A DNA stretch of 57,942 bases, from positions 1-57,942 of the forward strand of contig JACRIY010000063.1 of NCBI GenBank assembly GCA_016235805.1, in the 5' to 3' direction. Under the pieces are notes generated by a model. That model was given only the letters and a program-made list of their open reading frames with translations. It did no database searches and was not told where the DNA came from. Positions 27,263-36,198 of this stretch are shown here, one piece after another; position 1 is the first letter of the stretch; the number at the start of each line of letters is the position of its first letter. The position numbers were made by a program, and so were the translations under genes. This DNA is from Rhodocyclales bacterium (GTDB taxonomy: Bacteria > Pseudomonadota > Gammaproteobacteria > Burkholderiales > Rhodocyclaceae).

Positions 27263-27796
27263 TCAATTCACGTAGCCGATGACGCGGTGAAAGCGCGGGC
27301 GGGCATCCTTCGGCCCCTGCCAGCACACGGTGACGATGACCTGGTTGGACGCGCCTGCATTGACCACGATCTGCTGCCGTGTGGCATCTGACGAGGGGAG
27401 CCGCGTCGCCGGATCGGTGGACACCGCGGCAACCCAGTTCGTGACCAACGGGTTGAGGGATGTCACTCCGCCGCCGAAGTTGCAGCAATCGGTATTGGCA
27501 TTTGCATCCGTCGCCAACAAGCGGCAGGTCGTGGTGCCGCCCGTCGGATTGTGGGCGAAGCCTGCAAGCGTACCTGCAACCACTGCACCGTTCGGGTCGC
27601 GCGCGCCGAGGTTGATCTCGCCCAGGATCTGGTCCACCAGGTTGCTGGCCTCGTTGCGGTACTGCGCATCGGCCTGAATCGCGATGGAACTGGCCTGCAG
27701 GGCAATCATGGCGAGAACGCCCATGAGAAAAATCACGATTCCGATCAGGGCTTCGATCATGAAGGAGCCGTGTTGGCGACGTCTGGACATCAGCAT
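27263..27796 (-). CDS. pilV: type IV pilus minor pilin PilV
   Basis: A 177-residue minor pilin. The cleavage site G-SFMIEALIG keeps the essential Gly-1 and Glu5, with Ser at +1 in place of Phe. The hydrophobic helix FLMGVLAMIALQASSIAIQ is typical of PilV. The start may be ATG 27796 or ATG 27790; the former overlaps the fimT stop by a few bases. It contains four Cys in the periplasmic part. Confidence 0.88.
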   Translation of the reverse strand: MLMSRRRQHGSFMIEALIGIVIFLMGVLAMIALQASSIAIQADAQYRNEASNLVDQILGEINLGARDPNGAVVAGTLAGFAHNPTGGTTTCRLLATDANANTDCCNFGGGVTSLNPLVTNWVAAVSTDPATRLPSSDATRQQIVVNAGASNQVIVTVCWQGPKDARPRFHRVIGYVN

Positions 27797-28428
27797 CCCC
27801 TCGAATCACCGGCCGCGACGGCCGCTGCACCTACCGCCGGATCGCACAGCCGTGCGATGCCGCCCACCGAGACCACGACACGCAGGCAGCGCACAGTGCC
27901 GCCGGCGGTGACGCAGCGCCCGCCGCCATCCGGATCGTTGAACTTGAAAATGGCCGGTGCGGCAAGGGTGGTTCTGCCCAGGCCGTTGAAGACGATGTTC
28001 GCCACCGGTGCCACAGGAGGCGGATCGGGGTCCGTATCGGCCGGCGGAGCGGTATCGTTGATGCGCACCGAGATGTCGGCAGTGGTGGCACGGCCCGAAC
28101 CTTCGAGCCCGAACTTGCCGTCAAGGAAGGTGGCGAGGTCGGCGGTCCGCACCATCCAGTTCCTGCCGGCAGTGGATGCAACGGCGGTGCCGACGTTGGC
28201 CGCGAGCGGATCGGCGGTGGTCATCAGGAACTCGACAGTGGTGTTCATGCGCAAGGCTTCGGAGCGGGCCAGATGGATGCCGGTGAGGAAATTTTCTGCG
28301 GCGGCGCGCAGCTTCACATTGCGCAGATAGCCGGTAAAACTCGGAAGGGCGAGGGACAGCAGTATCCCCATAATCGCCACCGCGATTATCAGTTCGACCA
28401 GCGAGAAGCCGCGCCCCGCTGCCTTCAT
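27790..28428 (-). CDS. fimT: FimT/GspH-type minor pseudopilin
   Basis: A 212-residue protein with a prepilin site at G-FSLVELIIAVAIMGIL and the following helix typical of FimT/GspH. The periplasmic domain has the LARSEALRMNTTVEF segment seen in GspH/FimT. It starts four bases after the pilE-like stop. FimT of some competent bacteria binds DNA through basic residues; whether this one does is not evident from sequence. Confidence 0.85.
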   Translation of the reverse strand: MKAAGRGFSLVELIIAVAIMGILLSLALPSFTGYLRNVKLRAAAENFLTGIHLARSEALRMNTTVEFLMTTADPLAANVGTAVASTAGRNWMVRTADLATFLDGKFGLEGSGRATTADISVRINDTAPPADTDPDPPPVAPVANIVFNGLGRTTLAAPAIFKFNDPDGGGRCVTAGGTVRCLRVVVSVGGIARLCDPAVGAAAVAAGDSRGC

Positions 28429-28432
28429 GATC

Positions 28433-28882
28433 TCAGCACCCTCCGCTCTTGTTGGTGACCCAGCAGTTCGCGTTCACCGCCGGCCAGGCCGCGCCCGCCG
28501 CAATGACGGTGGTCCGCGCGTTGGTCTGGTTGATCGTGTAGGTGAAACCGTTCATGTTGCTGGCTCCGGTGGCCGTCCAGATGTAGGTTTGGCCATTATT
28601 GGCCGCAGCGCAAGTAAAGGTGAAGTTGGTGGTGTTTGCCAGCGTGACGGTGGGAGCGCAAGCGACCGCCGCCGTGCCGTCGGTGTTGTAGAAACGGTTG
28701 TCCTGGAAGTACTGTTCCATGCGCACCCGCGCATCGGACAGGCTGGCGACCGCCTCGGTGATCCTGCCGCGCGTGATGTAGTCGTTGTAATTGGGTATGG
28801 CGACCGCCGCCAGAATGCCGATGATCGCCAGTACGATCATCAGTTCGATCAGGGAAAAGCCGCTGTTGTCGCGTGTTTGCAT
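28433..28882 (-). CDS. pilE: type IV pilin PilE
   Basis: A 149-residue pilin with a short leader (MQTRDNSG) cut before [20 protein letters not shown], a canonical pilin N-helix. A Cys pair near the C-terminus and [13 protein letters not shown] are typical of PilE minor pilins. The start ATG 28882 is chosen because a longer frame (to 28942) would add an unlikely leader. It is the first gene of the operon through pilY1 and the TonB-like gene. Confidence 0.88.
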   Translation of the reverse strand: MQTRDNSGFSLIELMIVLAIIGILAAVAIPNYNDYITRGRITEAVASLSDARVRMEQYFQDNRFYNTDGTAAVACAPTVTLANTTNFTFTCAAANNGQTYIWTATGASNMNGFTYTINQTNARTTVIAAGAAWPAVNANCWVTNKSGGC

Positions 28883-28966
28883 GGGGCACCGCCTATGGGC
28901 TGTTGAGTGGGGCAATCGATGGCAACTGGCCCTGACGAACACATCCGGACCCGTAGTTTCGTCTTG

Positions 28967-28972
28967 ATTCTA
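28967..28972 (-). promoter_or_regulatory. candidate -10 for the pilin operon
   Basis: TAGAAT on the minus strand, with a poor TGGTCA -35 match 17 bases further upstream, about 85 bases before the pilE start. This is a weak sigma-70 candidate only. Confidence 0.3.
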
Positions 28973-29155
28973 GGCAGGCCCTGCCGGCCTGACCATAGGG
29001 GTAGCCTGATTTTGCGCGCGGTTACCCCGATGCGCCCCGGGATTCGATCGGCGTTCCCACAGCCGTTGTATCATCGCGCAGGCTGCATTTCCGGATGCAA
29101 AGGGGGCCAGCAAGGATCTGGCGGGGTTGGGTCGAAGAACGGGAGGTAGGCAGCA

Positions 29156-29530
29156 ATGTTTGGTTTTCTAAAATCGGCGTTTCAAAAGGAAAAAAGTCCC
29201 GACGACATGTCCGTGGCCGAACTGGAACAGCACATCGCGGCCCACGCGCCGCGCCAGAAGGAATTGCATGACCTGTTGGCGCGCGCGGGCGCCGACGAGG
29301 CGGCGCGCAACAAGTCAGTGCTCTGGCACCAGCAGATGGCCAAGCGGTTGGAGGAGGCGAATGGGAAGCAGGATTACCCGCTCGCCACCAAGCTGGAAGC
29401 GGAAATCGCCGAGGCACGCAAGCGGGCAAAGAAGATCCAGGATGGCGCGCAGGTGATGATCGACGAACTCAATTCGATCGAGGACGACATCGAACTGATG
29501 ACGCGCGCCATCGACAAGAAAAAGCGCTGA
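29156..29530 (+). CDS. coiled-coil hypothetical protein
   Basis: A 124-residue, highly charged and almost wholly helical protein. Residues about 58-85 (MAKRLEEANGKQDYPLATKL, then EAEI) loosely resemble a UVR-type helix-loop-helix, with coiled-coil heptads afterwards. GGGAGGT lies 9 bases before the ATG. It is divergent from the pilin operon. No function is recognised; the UVR resemblance is weak. Confidence 0.65.
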   Translation: MFGFLKSAFQKEKSPDDMSVAELEQHIAAHAPRQKELHDLLARAGADEAARNKSVLWHQQMAKRLEEANGKQDYPLATKLEAEIAEARKRAKKIQDGAQVMIDELNSIEDDIELMTRAIDKKKR

Positions 29531-29575
29531 AATCCCGCAAGTCGGCCGCCAACGGGACGCGGCGGCGCCGGTCTT

Positions 29576-29598
29576 GCCGTGTCGCTGGCGCCGACTTT
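29576..29598 (+). repeat. dispersed motif copy 4 (intergenic)
   Basis: GCCGT, then GCTGGCGCCGACTTT; two bases differ from the others. It lies between the coiled-coil gene and the kinase promoter. Confidence 0.55.
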
Positions 29599-29666
29599 CA
29601 TGGCCGGCCGGGCAGCCCCCTGTCCATCCCGCGGAATACCATCTCCGGTGCTGACGCACGGAGACA

Positions 29667-29672
29667 TATAAT
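29667..29672 (+). promoter_or_regulatory. candidate -10 for the NarL-type two-component operon
   Basis: A perfect TATAAT 33 bases before the GTG start of the histidine kinase. No good -35 box is seen, so it could depend on an activator. Confidence 0.45.
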
Positions 29673-29704
29673 CGCCGCTGGTTCCGCTGACGGAGGTTCC
29701 CTGA

Positions 29705-30961
29705 GTGTCGCTCGCCCATGCCGCCGAGGATGTCGCCGTCGCTTCCACGCGACAGCTGACCCTCTCGGCCATGGTCCTGATCGCCATCACGCTGGCGGCG
29801 ACCATGGCCTTCGCGCTCTGGTCGTGGCAGCGCCGCCAGGGTCTGGCGGCACGGCGGCGCCAGGCCGAATTGGCGCTGCGCGCATCGGAAGGCCGCCTGC
29901 GGCAGATATCCAGCCAGTTGCCGGTGGCATTGTTCGAGTACGTCGCCGCCCCTGCACCGGCGTTCCGCTCGATGAGCGACGGCGTGGCGCGCCTGCTGCC
30001 CGGCACGGCGGCGGCTATGCTGGCCGATTCGGAGGCTTTTTTTGCCGGCATCCACCCCGACGACCGGGCCGGACTGGTGTGGCGCAATCCCACGACGGCG
30101 GCAGCGCGCGAGTTCGAGTGGGTGGGCCGCAGCCTGCCCGCGGTTGACACCCCACGCTGGCTGCAGATCCGCGCCACGACGGAAATCACGCCCGAAGGCG
30201 AACGCGCGGTTCATGGCGTGATACTCGACGTCACCGCGCTAAAAGAGGCGCAGCAGGACCTGGAGCGATCGCGCGCGGAACTGCGCCGGCTGGCCAGCCA
30301 TCGCGAAGCAAGGGTGGAGCAGGAGCGTGCGCGTCTGGCGCGCGAATTCCACGATGAACTGGGACAGGTGCTGACCTCCGCGCGCATGCAACTGCAACTG
30401 CTGGAGCGCGCCCTGCCCGCCGAAGCTGCCACCGCGCGCGAGGCCGCGCACAACATCGGCAGCATGATCGGCGAAGCCCACCTGAGCGTCAAGACGATCG
30501 CCTCCGACCTGCGCCCGGCGGCGCTCAACCTGGGCCTTACCGCCGCCGTGGAATGGGTCGCGGCGCGGGTGCTGGGCCCGGCCGGCATCCGCTACCACAT
30601 ATCCTTCACCCAGGCCGCCGACAGGCTGGACGGCGACTATCCGATCGCCCTGTTTCGCATCGTTCAGGAATCGCTGTCCAACATCGTGCGCCACGCCGCG
30701 GCCCATGACGTGCACATCACCCTGAGCCAGGACGGCGAGGGCATGTACCTGCTGGTGGAGGACGACGGTCGGGGTTTCGACGCCGCCGCCGTGGACCATG
30801 CGACGCACTTCGGCCTGCTGGGAATGTCCGAGCGCGTCACCTCGCTCGGCGGCACCTTGGAAATCGACAGCCGGCCCGGCGACGGCACGCGGCTCACCGT
30901 CACCCTGCCGCTGGCCCCGCCCGACGCCCCGCCGTCGAAAGAAGCGGTGGCGTCGCCATGA
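29705..30961 (+). CDS. NarL-type sensor histidine kinase
   Basis: A 418-residue membrane kinase. It has one N-terminal membrane helix (about 19-40), then a PAS-like domain (about 50-180), a HisKA_3 dimerisation domain with the H-box EFHDELGQV (His216), and an HATPase domain with N-box VQESLSNIVRHAAAH and G-boxes DDGRGFD and GLLGMSER. The start is GTG with GGAGG 8-12 bases upstream. It overlaps its response regulator by four bases. Only one helix and no large periplasmic domain are present, so the signal is probably cytoplasmic or carried in the membrane; the PAS ligand is unknown. Confidence 0.88.
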   Translation: MSLAHAAEDVAVASTRQLTLSAMVLIAITLAATMAFALWSWQRRQGLAARRRQAELALRASEGRLRQISSQLPVALFEYVAAPAPAFRSMSDGVARLLPGTAAAMLADSEAFFAGIHPDDRAGLVWRNPTTAAAREFEWVGRSLPAVDTPRWLQIRATTEITPEGERAVHGVILDVTALKEAQQDLERSRAELRRLASHREARVEQERARLAREFHDELGQVLTSARMQLQLLERALPAEAATAREAAHNIGSMIGEAHLSVKTIASDLRPAALNLGLTAAVEWVAARVLGPAGIRYHISFTQAADRLDGDYPIALFRIVQESLSNIVRHAAAHDVHITLSQDGEGMYLLVEDDGRGFDAAAVDHATHFGLLGMSERVTSLGGTLEIDSRPGDGTRLTVTLPLAPPDAPPSKEAVASP

Positions 30962-31590
30962 TCCGCATCATCATCGCCGACGACCATACGCTGTTCCGGG
31001 TCGGGCTGCGCCAGATGCTGCATTCCTTCGCCGGCATGGAGGTGGTGAAGGAAGTGACCAATGCGGCCGAGGCACTGGCGGCAGCCAAGGCCGGCGGCGC
31101 CGAACTGATCATCCTCGACCTGTCGATGCCCGGCGCCACCGGCACCAGCCTGATCGAGCAGACTCGCAAGGCCCGGCCCGACCTGCCCATCCTGGTGCTG
31201 AGCATGCACGACGAACCGGGCACGGTACGCCGCGCGTTGCAGGCCGGCGCTTCCGGCTACATCACCAAGGGTTCGAGCCCCGACACGCTATTCACTGCGG
31301 TCAGTCGCGTCGGCGCCGGCGAGCGCTTCATCGACCCCGCCATTGCCGAATCGCTGGCCTTCGATGCCGCCGGCAGCGGCAACGGCGATCCCCACCGAGG
31401 CCTCAGCCCGCGCGAATGGGAAGTGCTGCGCCTGATCGCCCAGGGCGTGATGCTGAACCAGATCGCCGACCAGTTGCACCTCAGCCCGAAGACGGTCACC
31501 ACCCACAAGGCGCACCTGATGGAAAAGCTCGGCATCGCCAACAACGCCGACCTGATTCGCTACTCGATCGAGAACAAGCTGTTCGATTGA
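30958..31590 (+). CDS. NarL/FixJ-type response regulator
   Basis: A 210-residue DNA-binding regulator. The receiver domain has the acidic pair DD8-9, phospho-acceptor Asp54 (ILDLSMPG) and Lys104. The C-terminal LuxR-type HTH reads LSPREWEVLRLIAQG and LSPKTVTTHKAHLMEKL. It is translationally coupled to the kinase and is followed after 20 bases by the lactate-dehydrogenase-like gene, which it may control. Confidence 0.92.
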   Translation: MIRIIIADDHTLFRVGLRQMLHSFAGMEVVKEVTNAAEALAAAKAGGAELIILDLSMPGATGTSLIEQTRKARPDLPILVLSMHDEPGTVRRALQAGASGYITKGSSPDTLFTAVSRVGAGERFIDPAIAESLAFDAAGSGNGDPHRGLSPREWEVLRLIAQGVMLNQIADQLHLSPKTVTTHKAHLMEKLGIANNADLIRYSIENKLFD

Positions 31591-31610
31591 GAGAACGTGG
31601 AAAGGATCCC

Positions 31611-32813
31611 ATGAACACTGACACACGAGGCCTCGACCTCGCCCCGGCCACCGCCGGCGACTACCGGGAACTGGCGCGCCGCAAGCTGCCGCGCCCGCTG
31701 TTCGACTACCTCGACGGCGCGGCCTACGACGAAGTGACGGCGGACCAGAACCGCCAGGCGCTGCTGCGCCTGCAACTCCGCCAGCGCGTGATGCGCGACG
31801 TCTCGCAGCTGACGTTTTCCACCCGCGTGCTGGGACAGGAAATGGCGCTGCCGCTGGTATTGGCGCCGCTCGGACTGGCCGGCGTCATGGCGCGCCGCGC
31901 CGAGGTGCAGGCGGCGCGCGCGGCCGAAGCGGCCGGCGTGCCCTTTTGCGAATCGACGGTGTCGATCTGCTCGATCGAGGAAGTCCGCGCCGCCACCCGG
32001 GCACCTTTCTGGTACCAGCTCTACGTCATGCGCGACCGCGGCTATGCGCAGGACCTGATGGCGCGGGCGCAGGTCGCCGGCTGCCCGGTCCTGGTGCTGA
32101 CTGTCGACCTGCCGGTGATGGGTGCGCGCTACCGCGACGTGCGCAACGGCATGGCCGGCGCGGCGACCCTGGGCGGCAAGCTGACCAAGGCCTGGGACCT
32201 GCTGACGCATGCCGGCTGGCTGCTCGACGTCGGCATCCGCGGCAAGCCGCTGATGTTCGGCAACCTGACCATGGCGGTGCCCGACGCGCACAGCCTGCCC
32301 GCTTTCAAGGCCTGGGTGGACAGCCAGTTCGATCCGCGCGTGACCTGGGCCGACCTGACCTGGGTGCGCCAGCACTGGCCGGGCAAGATCCTGGTCAAGG
32401 GCATCCTCGACGTCGAGGACGCTCGGCTGGCCGCCGCCGCCGGCGCCGACGGCATCGTGGTATCCAATCATGGCGGACGCCAGCTCGACGGCGTCGCCGC
32501 GAGCGCCGATGCGCTGCCGCGCATCGTCGATGCGGTTGGCGACCGCCTCGAAGTCCTGATGGACGGCGGCGTCAGGAGCGGCCTCGACGTGGTCAAGGCG
32601 CTCGCGCTGGGCGCCAAAGCCTGCATGCTCGGCCGTGCCTGGGGCTATGCCGTCGCCGCACGCGGCGAGACCGGCGTGGCGCACATGCTGTCGGTGATGA
32701 AGAGCGAAATGGCCGTGGCGCTGGCGCTGACCGGCGTCACCGACGTGGCGAAACTGGATCGCACCGCCCTGCTCGACTCGGGCGCCGTGCGACCAGCGCC
32801 GACTTCCGGATGA
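31611..32813 (+). CDS. lldD: FMN-dependent L-lactate/2-hydroxy acid dehydrogenase
   Basis: A 400-residue TIM-barrel flavoenzyme oxidising an L-2-hydroxy acid. The active-site segment SNHGGRQLDG contains the catalytic His and Arg, and FMN-binding residues are visible in LAPLGLAGV, WYQLYVMRDR, LVKGIL and DGGVRSGLDV. AAGGAT precedes the ATG. Substrates could be L-lactate, glycolate or mandelate; lldD is used as the nearest name. It appears to be the last gene of a two-component operon. A copy of the dispersed GCCGT/CCAGCGCCGACT motif forms the last codons, which suggests it extended or replaced the natural C-terminus. Confidence 0.85.
   Translation: MNTDTRGLDLAPATAGDYRELARRKLPRPLFDYLDGAAYDEVTADQNRQALLRLQLRQRVMRDVSQLTFSTRVLGQEMALPLVLAPLGLAGVMARRAEVQAARAAEAAGVPFCESTVSICSIEEVRAATRAPFWYQLYVMRDRGYAQDLMARAQVAGCPVLVLTVDLPVMGARYRDVRNGMAGAATLGGKLTKAWDLLTHAGWLLDVGIRGKPLMFGNLTMAVPDAHSLPAFKAWVDSQFDPRVTWADLTWVRQHWPGKILVKGILDVEDARLAAAAGADGIVVSNHGGRQLDGVAASADALPRIVDAVGDRLEVLMDGGVRSGLDVVKALALGAKACMLGRAWGYAVAARGETGVAHMLSVMKSEMAVALALTGVTDVAKLDRTALLDSGAVRPAPTSG
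32784..32805 (+). repeat. dispersed motif copy 5 (end of lldD)
   Basis: GCCGT, then ACCAGCGCCGACTT, read here in another frame as A-V-R-P-A-P-T. Confidence 0.65.
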
Positions 32814-32877
32814 AATCGCCGCCCACTCGCCGCATGGACAGCCAGCGTTCAGATCGCCACGAGGCCGATGCCGCCTT

Positions 32878-33711
32878 TCAATCCATTCGGAAGTGCCGCA
32901 GCACCTCACTCAGCGTATGCGCTTCCGGAGCGTAGGCCTGTAGGGCATAGCCGATAATTGCCAGCCCGATCGCGGTCACGGCGAAGGGCCCGGCGGTGCG
33001 ATGCAGTGCGCTTGCCAGCCAGTGGCGCGTCTGCAGGCCGCGCATGCGGCGGTAGAGGCTGGCGGAAAGCGCGCCGTCGACCAGCAACTCCGCGAACAGC
33101 GCGGGAGCGAGATAGATGATGTAAAAGGTGGCGAACAGCAGCACCGCCACCAGTGCCGCGATGAGCAGCGCAACGGCCAGCGGAATCGCTCCTTCGTCGG
33201 CACTGCCGACCACCTCGCCGACGGCTTCCCCCAGTGAACTCCCGCCACTACCGTCGCCGATCGACAGCGAGGGCGCCGGCAGGGAATCATCGATCACGAA
33301 GTTGCCCGACGCTCCGCCGCCACCGAATTCGCCGCCGGCACCACCAAAATCCGGCAGGGCATCGACCTCCGGCGAACCCACTGCGGACAGGTCGGGAATG
33401 TCTATCGATCCGTCGAGGTAATCATCGGCCTTGCTGCGTAACCACAGCCAGAGCAGGAGGAGAAACACCAGGTAGGCGCAGCCGACCGCGAGGGGATATC
33501 GGAAATGCATGGCCTCGACGCCGGCCGAGTGCAGCAGCAGGAAGGAAGCCAGCAGGCCGGCGCCGCCGGTAAGCGCCACCAGCAGCGACATCTGGATGCG
33601 CGGATAGCCGTCCTTGTTCAGCGTGCCCATGAGCCGGGCGATCTCGCCAGAGCGGGTGAACCGGCCTGGACGCCTGTCGGATGGTTTTTTTATAGCGGGC
33701 TTGGCAGGCAT
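32878..33711 (-). CDS. conserved membrane protein of unknown function
   Basis: A 277-residue protein. Two membrane helices lie at about 40-60 and 69-88, followed by a Gly/Ser/Asp-rich low-complexity stretch (FGGAGGEFGGGGASGNF) and two more helices near 175-205 and 240-262. No catalytic motif is recognised. It lies downstream of the ehr genes on the same strand, but a 97-base gap that holds a dispersed-motif copy separates them, so a functional link is only suggested by position. Start ATG 33711 is chosen over 33735 because it opens MPAKPAIKKPSD. Confidence 0.6.
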   Translation of the reverse strand: MPAKPAIKKPSDRRPGRFTRSGEIARLMGTLNKDGYPRIQMSLLVALTGGAGLLASFLLLHSAGVEAMHFRYPLAVGCAYLVFLLLLWLWLRSKADDYLDGSIDIPDLSAVGSPEVDALPDFGGAGGEFGGGGASGNFVIDDSLPAPSLSIGDGSGGSSLGEAVGEVVGSADEGAIPLAVALLIAALVAVLLFATFYIIYLAPALFAELLVDGALSASLYRRMRGLQTRHWLASALHRTAGPFAVTAIGLAIIGYALQAYAPEAHTLSEVLRHFRMD

Positions 33712-33764
33712 TGGAATTGCGTGGCGGCAAGGCAATGAAGTACGCCGCCTTGCCCGATTCGGAC

Positions 33765-33790
33765 GCCGTAGCGCCAGCGCCGACTCTTGC
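33765..33790 (+). repeat. dispersed motif copy 6 (intergenic)
   Basis: GCCGT, then GCCAGCGCCGACTCTTGC, between ehrS and the membrane-protein gene. Confidence 0.7.
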
Positions 33791-33807
33791 GGGCAACCAG
33801 GAAAGAA

Positions 33808-34320
33808 CTACTTCTGGCGCGCCACGGCGGTGAGGATGCCGCGCAGCAGGTCGAGCGGGGTCGGCGGACAGCCGGGCACGACGACATCGACCGGGATCAC
33901 GTTCGACACCCTGCCGCAACTCGCATAGCTTTCGCCGAAGACGCCGCCGGTGCAGCCGCAGTCGCCGATCGCGACCACCAGCTTGGGATCGGGCGTGCAC
34001 TCGTAAGCACGCAGCAAAGCGTTCTCCATGTTCTTCGTCACCGGGCCCGACACCAGCAGCATGTCGGCGTGGCGCGGGCTGGCGACGAACTTGATGCCGC
34101 GGCCTTCCAGGTTGTAGTAGGGGTTGTTCAGCGCATGCACTTCGAGTTCGCAGCCGTTGCAGGAGCCGGCATCCACTTCGCGGATGGTCAGCGCGCGGCC
34201 GAGGACATGCAGGATCTCGCCTTGCAGCCGGTCCAATTCGCGTTCCGCACCGGCCTCGACGTCCTGGGTTGGCTCGGTCAGGATTCCGGTGCGGAAGATG
34301 TGCCTGAGCAGGGGAATCAC
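33808..34320 (-). CDS. ehrS: Ehr complex small subunit, NuoB/HyfI-like
   Basis: A 170-residue FeS subunit homologous to NuoB and the hydrogenase-4 subunit HyfI. Cys54 and Cys57 (SCNGCELE), Cys121 (GDCGCTGG) and Cys151 (PGCPPTP) are the ligands of the N2-type [4Fe-4S] cluster, all kept. The start is GTG with GGAGG four bases upstream. It is the last gene of the ehr cluster, separated from ehrL by 193 bases of palindromic DNA. It would receive electrons from, or deliver them to, the large subunit at the membrane. Confidence 0.85.
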   Translation of the reverse strand: MIPLLRHIFRTGILTEPTQDVEAGAERELDRLQGEILHVLGRALTIREVDAGSCNGCELEVHALNNPYYNLEGRGIKFVASPRHADMLLVSGPVTKNMENALLRAYECTPDPKLVVAIGDCGCTGGVFGESYASCGRVSNVIPVDVVVPGCPPTPLDLLRGILTAVARQK

Positions 34321-34369
34321 ACTGCCTCCGCCGGGCCGCCCGCGCTAACGCGGGAAACGAAACCGCACC

Positions 34370-34500
34370 CCCTCCCATCCTCCCCCGCCGAGCGGGGGAG
34401 GTGACTAGTCACCCCCGCCCGCTGGGCGGGGGAAGGGGGGTGGGCCGTCAATCCTCCCTTCGGGGAGCGCATGCGCTCCCCCTTCCGTTGGAAGAGGGAT
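34370..34500. repeat. cluster of four palindromes between ehrL and ehrS
   Basis: The 193-base gap holds a 10-bp stem with a 3-base loop (CCTCCCCCGC/GCGGGGGAGG), a perfect 14-bp palindrome (GGTGACTAGTCACC), a 9-bp stem (CCCCCGCCC/GGGCGGGGG) and a perfect 20-bp palindrome built on GGGGAGCGCA. No gene is seen. The cluster interrupts an otherwise packed operon. Confidence 0.75.
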
Positions 34501-34513
34501 GGGGGGAAGGCGT

Positions 34514-36076
34514 TCATAAGTCAACTCCGCTGTAGGAAAGGTTGAAGGACTTGTTGATCAGCGGAAAGTCGGGAACGATGTCGCGCAACACGGCGTGCTC
34601 CAGCGCCAGCCAAGCCTGCCACGAGGGATCGTGCGGATGGACCCGCGCCAGCCTGCCCTCGCCATCGAACTCGACGCCGACCACCACTTCGCCGCGCCAG
34701 CCTTCGACTACGCCCAGGCCGCTACCGCCGGGAACCGGCGCCAGTTCGACGCGGATCGCTCCGGCCGGCAGGCTCACCGCGATCTGGCGCAGCAGGCGCA
34801 GCGATTCGTTGATCTCGTCGAAGCGCACCGCGACCCGCGCCGCGACGTCGCCGCGCTCGTCCGTTGCGGGGCGCACGCCCAGCGCCGCATAAGGTGGCGG
34901 GGGCGTGTAGCCCTGCCGGTGCGCGCGGCCGTCGAGCAGCATGCCGGTGGCGCGCGCGGCCATGCCGGACAGCGAGAGCTCGCGCGCCAACTCGCTGTCG
35001 ATGATGCCGGTGGTGGCAAAACGATCCTGCAGGCCGGAGTGTTCGTCGTAGAGGTTGCGCAACTTCGCCAGTTCGACGCCGATCGTCGCGCATTGCTCGA
35101 CGATGGCCGCCAGTCCGTCCGCGTCGATATCGCTGGCGACGCCGCCGGGAACGATGCGGTCCATCAGAAAGCGATGGCCGAACAAGGCCTGGTTCACGCG
35201 CACCCACTTTTCCTTGAGCGCAAAAAACTGGGTCAGGCCGAAGGCAAAGGCGGCGTCGTTACCCAGCGCGCCAAGGTCACCAAGGTGGTTGGCAACGCGT
35301 TCGCGCTCCAGCATCAGCGCGCGCAAGGCCAGGGCACGCGGCGGCGGTTCGACGCCGCAGGCGGACTCGACGGCATCGGCATAGGCCCAGGCATAGGCGC
35401 AGGTGGAATCACCAGAGATGCGGCCGACCAGCGTCGCCCCACGCGCGACGTCGGCACCGATGAACAACTTCTCGACGCCCTTGTGCTGATAACCGAGTCG
35501 CTGTTCGAGCCGCAGCACGCGCTCGCCCACCACCGAGAAGCGGAAATGTCCCGGCTCGATGATGCCGGCGTGGATCGGGCCGACGGGGATCTCGTGGGCA
35601 CCTTCGCCGCCGACTTTGACGAACTCGTAGTCGGTCGGCTGGTTGGGACTCTCGGGTGGCGCCCCGGCGTCGTGGCGCAGCGGGTACCAGTCGGCCGGCC
35701 AGCCGCCGTGGCGCAACCAGGGCCGCTGGTCGCCGCCCTCGATCGCGATGCCGACCATGTCGCGCATGGCGCGCTGCATGCGGTTCGCTGCGGTGAATAT
35801 GTCTGCCAGGTCGGGAAAGCTCGGTGCATCGGCGGGCAGGTCGAGGCTCAGCCAAAGGTGCCCGGCTTCGACGCCGAACACGCAGTGCAGGCGGAATCCT
35901 TCACCCTGCTGACGCCGGTCCGCACCCCAGATCGCGGCGATGCGGGCGCCGCTGCGCCGGGCCGAATCGGCAAAGCTGCGCAGCTGCGCGCCGCTGCCGG
36001 CACGGCCGCGCCAGACCGGGGCGCCAAGGCCGGGCTGGCGGGTGAATTCGATGGAAATGTCGTCGCAGAAGTACAT
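34514..36076 (-). CDS. ehrL: Ehr complex large subunit, NuoCD/HyfG-like without NiFe ligands
   Basis: A 520-residue fusion of a NuoC-like N-terminal domain (about 1-150) and a NuoD/hydrogenase-large-subunit domain. The first NiFe motif, R-x-CGxC in hydrogenases, reads GRISGDSTCAYA with Ser221 and Ser224. The second, DPCxxC, reads SFNLSYSGVDL with Ser514 and Gly517 at the two Cys positions. The conserved HKG-VEKL and the ERERVANHLGDLG segment are kept. This fits the energy-converting-hydrogenase-related (Ehr) group and not an active hydrogenase. Start MYFCDDISIEF (36076) is chosen; an ATG at 36115 is the alternative. The substrate is unknown. Confidence 0.87.
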   Translation of the reverse strand: MYFCDDISIEFTRQPGLGAPVWRGRAGSGAQLRSFADSARRSGARIAAIWGADRRQQGEGFRLHCVFGVEAGHLWLSLDLPADAPSFPDLADIFTAANRMQRAMRDMVGIAIEGGDQRPWLRHGGWPADWYPLRHDAGAPPESPNQPTDYEFVKVGGEGAHEIPVGPIHAGIIEPGHFRFSVVGERVLRLEQRLGYQHKGVEKLFIGADVARGATLVGRISGDSTCAYAWAYADAVESACGVEPPPRALALRALMLERERVANHLGDLGALGNDAAFAFGLTQFFALKEKWVRVNQALFGHRFLMDRIVPGGVASDIDADGLAAIVEQCATIGVELAKLRNLYDEHSGLQDRFATTGIIDSELARELSLSGMAARATGMLLDGRAHRQGYTPPPPYAALGVRPATDERGDVAARVAVRFDEINESLRLLRQIAVSLPAGAIRVELAPVPGGSGLGVVEGWRGEVVVGVEFDGEGRLARVHPHDPSWQAWLALEHAVLRDIVPDFPLINKSFNLSYSGVDL

Positions 36077-36155
36077 GGTCAGGCCTTCGCCGGGCCGCCC
36101 CAAGAAGGGCTGCAATCAATGGTCCGGATGCCGCGTAGCGGCTGAACCAATGTCA

Positions 36156-36176
36156 CCCCTTTCCTTGGGAAAGGGG
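36156..36176. repeat. hairpin between ehrD and ehrL
   Basis: CCCCTTTCC and GGAAAGGGG form a 9-bp stem with a 3-base loop in the 122-base gap. It may attenuate transcription into ehrL or protect the upstream message. No T-run follows on the coding strand. Confidence 0.55.
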
Positions 36177-36198
36177 AGGGGGAAAAGGTCGTCATAAT

